Shown piece by piece: positions 15,582 to 22,215 of a stretch of DNA of 31,594 nt; the first letter of the stretch is position 1; each line of letters begins with the position of its first letter. The notes under the pieces were generated by a model. It made no database searches, was not told the origin of the DNA, and was given only the letters and a program-made list of their open reading frames with translations. The translations under genes were made by a program, and so were the position numbers. The DNA is from JBBPYR01 sp038199755 (GTDB lineage Bacteria; Chloroflexota; Ktedonobacteria; Ktedonobacterales; Ktedonobacteraceae): NCBI GenBank assembly GCA_038199755.1, contig JBBPYR010000044.1, positions 1-31,594 on the forward strand, given 5' to 3'.

Positions 15582-15673
15582 TATAGTGGTGCATTTTGCA
15601 TGTCACTATAGCGAGGCCAGCCGCTGAAGCATGTTCTTCTCCCCCCTTAGTGAACATGCTTCAGCGGCTGGCC
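15582..15673 (+). terminator. Tandem hairpins and terminator ending the sigma operon
   Basis: First a 7-bp dyad TATAGTG/CACTATA (15582-15588/15604-15610) containing a small TGCA/TGCA stem, then a 22-bp perfect stem (15615-15636 with 15652-15673, beginning GGCCAGCCGCTGAAGC) with a 15-base loop and a following TTATTTT. It is a strong terminator for the plus strand. On the minus strand the acyltransferase stop is 28 bases away, but no T run follows on that side. Confidence 0.85.
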
Positions 15674-15700
15674 TTATTTTCCTCAGTCTTTCTCATATTT

Positions 15701-17050
15701 TTAGTGCAGCTGCTTTGCCATCTCTTGCTCTTGCTTACATGACGCCACCACTTCTTTTGGTCTATGCATCCGTTTGGCAAGTTGTATCCCTGGTGCTTCA
15801 ACCACTCTATAGACAACATATGAGCATGGAATGATCACCAGCAGCGCATAAGCCCACAACAACGCATATTGCTGTAGATGGCTCAGACCATGGATGAGCT
15901 TGACATGATCTTTGAAAAAGACGAGTAGTGGCAAATGCCAGATATATAGACTATAAGAAATCGTGCCGAGCCAACGCAACGGTCTCCACTCAAGCATCCG
16001 TTTGAGTTCGACTGGCCCAAAGAGGAGAGCCACGATACATAAGCCAAATCCCAAGGAGAGGGCAAGCTCGCCGAGCAAATCATAATTCACCTCAATGGAG
16101 TCTAAGAAGGGTATGGATGAATGGAACCAATTATCCAGGTGCCAGACGCAGACCAGCAGCAGCCAGATCAGCCCTATCCCCCACAGCCAATAACTGCTAC
16201 GTTGTAAGCGCATACGCAACGGATGCTCAGCTGCGCCCTGCTGTGTATATACATACAAGAAGCTGATGAGCATACCTATGGCAAAATCCTCGAGAAATTT
16301 GCCGCTCGCCCCATAGGTAACGAACACCACCACATCCAAGACCGAACGTGCTACGGGGAAGCTTAACTGAGGATGCTCTACATAATAGAGACCAAAGCCA
16401 CGTGAAAGCACGCCCCATGCCAGTAGCCCCAGCAGGCATGCCAGCACAGCATAGCGCTTTTGTTGTGGAGCAACACGCGCAATGAGCCAGCGGAACAGCA
16501 GAGCTATCCAGGGAAGGAGCATATAGAATTGCCACTCCACGGCCAGCGTCCAGAACGGCCCGTTGATCTTTTGGTAAGTAAGCGGGAGTGAGTCCATCAA
16601 AAGGCTTACAAACAGCCCTAATTGCGGCAGATGGTCAAGCCGAAAATACTGTGGCTGTGTCAGCACAATCAGCAGCAAGAGAGCAGTATAGTAGCCGGGC
16701 AGGATGCGTAAAGCACGGCGCACATAAAATTGGCGCAGTCCAGGCCACGGCGTCGCGAGGAGGAGAGCCTTGGCATAAGGCAAAAAGAGTAAAAAGCCCG
16801 ACAGGATAAAGAAGAGCGTCACGCCCGCTGAACCGGTCATGATGATAGCACTCATTAATGGACCAATCGCGAAGGTCCATATGTGCAGATCCGAAAAGGC
16901 GATTAAGTTCAGGTGAAAGGTGAGTACACACAAGCAGGCTATACCCCGCACACCATCCAAGACCGCAATTGTATTGTTTTGTGTTTTCTGGTTTTTATAT
17001 ATAGAATTCAAGACATATGTGTAACGTATCAACAGAACATCAGGATACAT
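15701..17050 (-). CDS. Acyltransferase 3 family membrane protein
   Basis: A 449-residue membrane protein of the OafA/YrhL acyltransferase family, which moves acyl groups (often acetyl) onto sugars or other surface molecules. The N terminus has LDGVRGIACLCVLTFHL, where R and H belong to the catalytic signature, followed by GVTLFFILSGFLLFLPYAK. About ten hydrophobic segments follow, and SYSLYIWHLPLL is near the end. The acceptor is unknown. The ATG at 17050 is used; a TTG two codons earlier is possible and neither has a good Shine-Dalgarno. It begins 27 bases after the MBL gene, so it may be read from the same message, although its base composition is more like the rest of the window than the cassette. 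Confidence 0.9.
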   Translation of the reverse strand: MYPDVLLIRYTYVLNSIYKNQKTQNNTIAVLDGVRGIACLCVLTFHLNLIAFSDLHIWTFAIGPLMSAIIMTGSAGVTLFFILSGFLLFLPYAKALLLATPWPGLRQFYVRRALRILPGYYTALLLLIVLTQPQYFRLDHLPQLGLFVSLLMDSLPLTYQKINGPFWTLAVEWQFYMLLPWIALLFRWLIARVAPQQKRYAVLACLLGLLAWGVLSRGFGLYYVEHPQLSFPVARSVLDVVVFVTYGASGKFLEDFAIGMLISFLYVYTQQGAAEHPLRMRLQRSSYWLWGIGLIWLLLVCVWHLDNWFHSSIPFLDSIEVNYDLLGELALSLGFGLCIVALLFGPVELKRMLEWRPLRWLGTISYSLYIWHLPLLVFFKDHVKLIHGLSHLQQYALLWAYALLVIIPCSYVVYRVVEAPGIQLAKRMHRPKEVVASCKQEQEMAKQLH

Positions 17051-17077
17051 AACCAATAGTGAAATCTTTTGAAGAGC

Positions 17078-18217
17078 TTACATATCTGAGGATTGGGGTG
17101 CTACTTCGACGAGGGTTGCAAGTTTTGAGGATGAACCAATGAGGTGACATTTATGATGATCTTTGAAGTAAACATTAACAATTGAATCTTGATGAAACAT
17201 AAGATCAGGCTGCAATACGTGAACATTGTCACCAAGCTCAATAACCACTGTTCCTGCACAGGGGCAGCCTTGCCGTGCGAGCATAGGTAAAGAACCATCT
17301 CTTGATGATTGCTTCTGAAAAGCTTGTTCAATAGCTATACGAGCAGTACTAACAGTTTGTCCACATTGCTCTGTAGCTTGTGTGCAGAGAAGGCGCATAT
17401 CAGGTCTTTTATGCAGAGCGGCAAAAACAGAGGGATTAGGGTGATTGTAAGTGTTATCAGTACCTACTGATATAACAACGATTGAAGGTTTCAGTGCGTC
17501 TAATAAATCTGTTGCCTCTACTTCTTGCCAAGCACCACCGTGATGAGGGAACTTGACTACATCACTCGCTAAATTTAGTTGTTTGGATTTTAATTTCTGC
17601 CATCCCTTTGGCTCAAGATCACCTGTAAGGAGCACACTTGAGCCAGAGCCTTGTATCTGTAACACTCCCGAAGTATTATTTAAACCTTCCGTCTCAAGGT
17701 TGATCATATCAGACATGTAAGGATGTACTAATGTGATATATTGTGCCAATATGCCATCTATTGGTAGAGATCTACGTTCCACTCGTAAAGAGGCGCATCG
17801 TATTATATTGCGTTCTTCTCCACGTTGGAACCATTCTTTTAAATTACGTAAAAACGTATCTAAAGACCTTCTAGTACTCCTGCTATGATTATCAGTATCC
17901 GTTAATAGCTTATCAATATCCCTTTTGTTCAATATCTCATTAAAAACCACGACTTCACACTCTTGTAACCCTTGAACTTGCTGATATGCATTCAAAAGTA
18001 GGGATACACCCCTATAATGATCTTCATGTAAATGTGTAATGATAATACCACGCAGGTATTTGATTTCTTCGGCTTCCAGATAGTTAAGCACTACTTTAGC
18101 GTCGGCACAATCTACAACGATAGCCTCTTTCGTGGACGTACAAGAAATAACAATGGTATCCGCTTGTCCGACATCGAGAAATGCAACCTTTATTAAGGGA
18201 ATTACACTATCTGACAC
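17078..18217 (-). CDS. ComEC-like metallo-beta-lactamase-fold hydrolase
   Basis: A 379-residue soluble protein. The MBL motifs are complete: HLHEDH (H62, H64, D66, H67), TGD (198-200), FPHHG with H225/H226, and NHP (258-260) after the VISVGTDNTYNHP strand typical of the C-terminal domain of ComEC/Rec2. That domain class has been linked to DNA degradation, so a nuclease role is plausible, but phosphodiester or other hydrolysis cannot be told apart here. A C-terminal extension has C278, C285, C318 and C320 (in QGCPCAGT). There is no membrane part, so it is not a transport ComEC. The GTG start overlaps the methyltransferase stop by eleven bases, with GAGGA eleven bases upstream. The gene is strongly AT-rich. 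Confidence 0.9.
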   Translation of the reverse strand: MSDSVIPLIKVAFLDVGQADTIVISCTSTKEAIVVDCADAKVVLNYLEAEEIKYLRGIIITHLHEDHYRGVSLLLNAYQQVQGLQECEVVVFNEILNKRDIDKLLTDTDNHSRSTRRSLDTFLRNLKEWFQRGEERNIIRCASLRVERRSLPIDGILAQYITLVHPYMSDMINLETEGLNNTSGVLQIQGSGSSVLLTGDLEPKGWQKLKSKQLNLASDVVKFPHHGGAWQEVEATDLLDALKPSIVVISVGTDNTYNHPNPSVFAALHKRPDMRLLCTQATEQCGQTVSTARIAIEQAFQKQSSRDGSLPMLARQGCPCAGTVVIELGDNVHVLQPDLMFHQDSIVNVYFKDHHKCHLIGSSSKLATLVEVAPQSSDM

Positions 18218-21056
18218 TATTCTTATCTTCCTCGTAGAAAATATTTGAGAATTGTTCTAGCAATTCCTCTGACTCCAAGTAGGCATAGGGTTGTGGATAA
18301 AATGCCCCCCATGTAGTGAGATCCACATGTATATGTCCTTGTTCTATGGCAGAGTATGGTACTTTGGCACGGAACGCAGCTTCTGGACGCAACAACCATC
18401 CAGGCATAGTAGGTACAATTTGTGCAGGTGGAAGTTCGCCAAACCCTTCCAACCATAATTTTATTAAGCCTTTTTCCGCATCTACACTATCTACCACTCC
18501 ACTAACCAGACAGTAATCACTCTTATAAAGTGGTTGTGGATCAAGCGTTAACTCTGGCTGTTTATCCCATTGACTAATTTTTCTTAAACGTTTAAATGTA
18601 GCATCATCGAGGTGATAGGCGACCTTGAGAATAGCATCAATCGTCAGATTAGCTTCCTCAGTAGCAAGTGAAGAAAATCGGCCCATCTGTGCTTCTTTTT
18701 CCAGTGTCAAGACTGCTCCCTCGAGAGCACTACAATCTTCTAAACTCAATTCTCCAGGTATAGGGGCAGTCTTAATGGCATAACTGGGAATTGAGGGGCT
18801 TTTCATATGCCCAATAATCCATGCATTACTGACATCCCAACTCAGTATACCCGCTAACACTTCATGAGAGAGATTCTGCTTTAATGCATCTATTTTCGGC
18901 ACCACTACCCAATAACTATCTGACACATAATGTGCTTTGCGCTCGATTGCTAGCTTAACACGTTTGCCCCATGAAGGGTCCATATCATACACAATCAACA
19001 CTTTTGCACCTGCAAGGAGAGCTTCATCCTTTAATCTAGGCCTTTCTAGATCGTCTGGATAGATAAGGGTCGTTGCTCGTTGATAATTTATCATCCAAGA
19101 ATGATCTATCACGCCTTTCACTCCCGTTAAAAAAGGAACGGGTTTAGAAGAAACGGCTTCTCCTTTTTTGCGATTAGCTTCTTTTCCTCTGCTTGATCCC
19201 TTGATCGTATAAGCCACTTTTTCTAGTACAGTACAATAAGAGCTGATCGATTGCCATAGGTATTCAGGTAAAAGCGTTTGATAATTCATGACATATGTAT
19301 TGTTCTTTGAGAGTCTTGACTGCTCATTCCATTTCGATTGGTTTATCGATAGGCTAGAGGCAGTGTATATTCCCGTATCTTTGAATATATTTAATGTTCC
19401 ACGTTGTACAGTACGTATAGTTGTTGGATAAGTGCAACGAAATACACTTTTACCTTCATCTTGTTTCTGAGCAAAAAGGACCATTGTACGAACAGTAGCA
19501 TCTGGAAATACATCTGTTGGTAGCTCCCACAACTCCAAGATATCACATGTCTCAAGTAATTTTCGTCGAAGAAGTGGTGAAGCTTTAGCAGTCGTAAACG
19601 AGCGAGGCATCAGCATGGCGAGGTAACCATTTGGCTTTAACTGTGTAATAGCATGGTTAAGAAATTTGTTTGCCTCTTCATACCAACCATCTTCATCTTC
19701 CTCAGCTGAGCCTTGTTGTGTCCCAAAGGGAGGATTACCTACAATGATATTTGGTTGATGTTTATTTACCCATTCCCACTCTAATGCATCACCATGATCG
19801 ATACGCCAACTATCTTCTGATGTGGATAACAGCAACCCTAAACCAGCTAATTGTGCTGTGAATGGATCTATATCATTGCCGCGTAAATAGTCCCGCAATG
19901 ATGGCGGTGAATCTGTAAGAGTTGAGAGTCGTCTATGGGCAGAAATTAAGAAGCTACCCCAACCACATGTCATATCGGCAATATACCGCTGTTCCGGTGG
20001 AAGAAATTCTACGGGTATATTTTCCCAAATGCGCCGCGTAAGATAGAGGGGTGTGTCAAAGCGTCCTAATTTTTTACGCTGCTCTTGACTATAGGCCGTC
20101 GTATAAATTTTTGTAAGCATATCAGGAACAAATCCAGCATAATTTATTCCTCGCAATACCTTATAAGCTTCCTCTGCTGCTACATAATATTTTTCAAAAA
20201 GATCTAGTTGAAAGTAACTCCCAAATTTCGCATGAGCTTTTGTGATTAGTTTTTCTAACGATACATTTCCAAGCCTCAGTTCATCACGGTTATCATCCAA
20301 TACCCCTGTATCAGCTAAAATTGTAGCTCCCAATAGTTGTATTGCAAGTCTTGTAATAGGTTCATCGTTGGCACGTATATCTAACTGGTTCCGTGCATAT
20401 CCACGAAGTAGCTCAACCACTGTTGCAAAATGATTTACTAACAATTCACCTGTAACATCTGCTGCCCACAAAGTCAATTGCAAAGGTTGTAAATCCCGAA
20501 AAATAGGCAGAGTAAATGTATCACGTCCTTGCTTTACATCGAGAATACGCTGCGGTTTGACATCAACAGCATACTGGTCCATGATACGATCAAGCTGATC
20601 ATAAGAGATATGGTGCTCGACGAGCTTGGGAATAATCTCCTTCGCATTATCAATGGCACTTGTCCAAAATGAAAATTGTTCTTCTTGTTGATGATGAATT
20701 ATATGAAATGGAGCGGCTGATGCTGCCAAAGTTCGCACTAAAGCGGCATCCATAGCAGCATTTACCGTATTTAGTACAGTTATCCCTGCATATTCAGGAT
20801 TACGATGAATCGGATGTGTGAAAGCCAGAAGGTTTACTGTTAATGGTTTCCCGACTTCTTTAGAAGCGAAACTATAATCCTTGAGGATACTATTTTCAGG
20901 AAACTGGAGTTTTGTGATACATATGCGAGCAGCACGGGATGCTTCGTTTGGCAACGGCATATATGGAAACTCTGTGTATGGGGAAACATTGTGACGTAAC
21001 ATAGTTCCATTCCATCTCGCTCTTACTTTTATCTCTATATCATGTCGTTCATTCAT
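18207..21056 (-). CDS. N6-adenine DNA methyltransferase, large
   Basis: A 949-residue protein. The methyltransferase core has GRFDTPLYL (about 332, motif X-like), DMTCGWGSFL (361-370, SAM-binding motif I), and NPPF (441-444, catalytic motif IV). It belongs to the gamma-class N6-adenine family seen in type I/IIG and BREX-like enzymes. The N-terminal 320 residues are of unknown fold; the C-terminal 400 residues probably include target recognition and end in a small beta-rich part. No canonical nuclease motif was recognised. It overlaps the MBL gene. Start: ATG at 21056, just behind a possible promoter (21061-21089); a TTG at 21089 would add 11 residues. It is AT-rich and probably acquired. Confidence 0.92.
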   Translation of the reverse strand: MNERHDIEIKVRARWNGTMLRHNVSPYTEFPYMPLPNEASRAARICITKLQFPENSILKDYSFASKEVGKPLTVNLLAFTHPIHRNPEYAGITVLNTVNAAMDAALVRTLAASAAPFHIIHHQQEEQFSFWTSAIDNAKEIIPKLVEHHISYDQLDRIMDQYAVDVKPQRILDVKQGRDTFTLPIFRDLQPLQLTLWAADVTGELLVNHFATVVELLRGYARNQLDIRANDEPITRLAIQLLGATILADTGVLDDNRDELRLGNVSLEKLITKAHAKFGSYFQLDLFEKYYVAAEEAYKVLRGINYAGFVPDMLTKIYTTAYSQEQRKKLGRFDTPLYLTRRIWENIPVEFLPPEQRYIADMTCGWGSFLISAHRRLSTLTDSPPSLRDYLRGNDIDPFTAQLAGLGLLLSTSEDSWRIDHGDALEWEWVNKHQPNIIVGNPPFGTQQGSAEEDEDGWYEEANKFLNHAITQLKPNGYLAMLMPRSFTTAKASPLLRRKLLETCDILELWELPTDVFPDATVRTMVLFAQKQDEGKSVFRCTYPTTIRTVQRGTLNIFKDTGIYTASSLSINQSKWNEQSRLSKNNTYVMNYQTLLPEYLWQSISSYCTVLEKVAYTIKGSSRGKEANRKKGEAVSSKPVPFLTGVKGVIDHSWMINYQRATTLIYPDDLERPRLKDEALLAGAKVLIVYDMDPSWGKRVKLAIERKAHYVSDSYWVVVPKIDALKQNLSHEVLAGILSWDVSNAWIIGHMKSPSIPSYAIKTAPIPGELSLEDCSALEGAVLTLEKEAQMGRFSSLATEEANLTIDAILKVAYHLDDATFKRLRKISQWDKQPELTLDPQPLYKSDYCLVSGVVDSVDAEKGLIKLWLEGFGELPPAQIVPTMPGWLLRPEAAFRAKVPYSAIEQGHIHVDLTTWGAFYPQPYAYLESEELLEQFSNIFYEEDKNSVR

Positions 21057-21060
21057 CTCA

Positions 21061-21089
21061 TTAGTAACACATCTCCAGGATAAAGTCAA
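21061..21089 (-). promoter_or_regulatory. Possible promoter of methyltransferase cassette
   Basis: Minus strand TTGACT (21089-21084), a 17-base spacer and TACTAA (21066-21061). The start of transcription would fall at or within the ATG at 21056, implying a leaderless message, so the assignment is weak. Another possibility upstream is TAAAAT near 21110. Confidence 0.35.
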
Positions 21090-21100
21090 TTACTTTACTC

Positions 21101-21254
21101 GCTCGCTTTCTATTTTACCTATTGCAAAAACCAGTCAGAAGAAAGGAAACTTCTATGAAAATTGAAATAACACATATGAGATTTGTTACATTGGCACAGG
21201 CAATTCTCCGCGACCGTGACAAAATGCTTGCTTGCTTCCTATTTTGCCTATTGC
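21101..21254. repeat. Imperfect 25-bp direct repeat flanking a small ORF
   Basis: 21101-21125 and 21230-21254 match at 22 of 25 positions (pattern GCTyGCTTyCTATTTTrCCT then ATTGC), 129 bases apart. They lie in the gap between the AT-rich cassette and radC. This could be a duplication scar, an att-like site or regulatory repeats. Confidence 0.55.
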
Positions 21255-21259
21255 CTTAA
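21155..21259 (+). CDS. Possible 34-residue small protein
   Basis: An ATG at 21155 follows AAAGGA at a seven-base distance, a strong ribosome-binding site, and opens a frame of 34 codons with the sequence starting MKIEITHMRFVTLAQAILRD and a hydrophobic, cysteine-containing end. The frame ends inside the second copy of the direct repeat. No family is recognised; it could be a leader peptide, a truncated gene or chance. Confidence 0.35.
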   Translation: MKIEITHMRFVTLAQAILRDRDKMLACFLFCLLP

Positions 21260-21348
21260 AGGGCAGGCATAGTGTACTGTCCCGTTTAAATAACAGAATT
21301 ATTCCTGTTTGAAAATGCCATGCATACCAGAAAGGATGCACCCATTCT

Positions 21349-22152
21349 ATGACCACCGCTATCCCCATCACTATGCAAAGCGAAGATGAAGACGCAGCTA
21401 TACACGCGCTCTCTGCGCCCATTGCCCCTATTACACCCATCACTCCTATTACACCTCTCATCAAACCTGTCTATCGGGCGATGGTTCGTGACATGCCAGT
21501 TGAAGAACGGCCTCGTGAACGCTTAGAGAAGTACGGCTCAGAAACATTGAAGACACATGAACTGCTGGCCATTATTTTGCGCGTTGGGACTGCGGGTGAG
21601 AATGTACTGGACTTATCTGAAAAGTTGTTGCAGAAATATCATGGTTTGAGCGGGTTGATGAGCGCAAACTTTCATGAACTATGTAATGAGCATGGACTCG
21701 GCGTGGCAAAGTCGGCACAACTGAAAGCCGCGTTAGAGCTAGGGAAACGCTTGATGATCGAGCAGCCCGATAAAAAGTATCAAGTGCGCTCCGCTGATGA
21801 TGCGGCATGGCTGTTCAAACCCGACATGGCACACCTTGACCACGAGGAAATGCATATTTTAATTCTAGATACCAAAAATCAGGTGGTAGAGAAGATTAAA
21901 AGCTATAAAGGGACCGTCAATAGTTCTGTTTTACGAGTGGCGGAAGTGTTTCGCCCAGCTATAATCCGTAATTGCCCTACCATTATCGTGAGCCACAACC
22001 ATCCTAGCGGCGACCCGACCCCTTCCCCAGAGGATCTTGAAGTCACGCGCCAACTATTAGACGCAAGCAAAGTGCTTGATATCGAGTTGCTAGATCACCT
22101 TGTTATTGGCAATCCCCGCTATATCAGCCTCAAAGAACGCATGCGCTGGTAA
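21349..22152 (+). CDS. radC: RadC family JAB-domain protein
   Basis: A 267-residue RadC protein. A helix-hairpin-helix-like part (about 60-135) precedes the MPN/JAMM domain, whose metal site is E199, H216, H218 and D229 in SHNHPSGDPTPSPED. RadC proteins are thought to act in DNA metabolism; their reaction is unsettled, and some are linked to mobile DNA. The first 40 residues contain a Pro/Ile repeat (APIAPITPITPITP). The ATG at 21349 has AAAGGA twelve bases upstream; ATG at 21373 is an alternative. It converges on lon over the hairpin at 22151-22215. Confidence 0.94.
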   Translation: MTTAIPITMQSEDEDAAIHALSAPIAPITPITPITPLIKPVYRAMVRDMPVEERPRERLEKYGSETLKTHELLAIILRVGTAGENVLDLSEKLLQKYHGLSGLMSANFHELCNEHGLGVAKSAQLKAALELGKRLMIEQPDKKYQVRSADDAAWLFKPDMAHLDHEEMHILILDTKNQVVEKIKSYKGTVNSSVLRVAEVFRPAIIRNCPTIIVSHNHPSGDPTPSPEDLEVTRQLLDASKVLDIELLDHLVIGNPRYISLKERMRW

Positions 22153-22215
22153 TAAGAGCCACGCAACAGCCCCTGGCAGCGACGCTACCAAGGGGGCTGT
22201 TGCGTGGCTCTTATT
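22151..22215. terminator. Bidirectional hairpin between radC and lon
   Basis: 23-bp perfect stem: 22151-22173 (AATAAGAGCCACGCAACAGC...) pairs with 22193-22215, with a 19-base loop. The radC stop TAA begins one base before the left arm and the lon stop overlaps the right arm, so both genes share this hairpin. Short TTATT ends serve as U-rich tails on both strands. Confidence 0.85.

Noticed and set aside
15631..15834. 67-codon plus-strand frame
   Set aside because: Runs through the terminator stem and antisense to the acyltransferase end.
21186..21464. Minus-strand frame rich in Met and Gly
   Set aside because: It is the reverse reading of the Pro/Ile repeat in radC.
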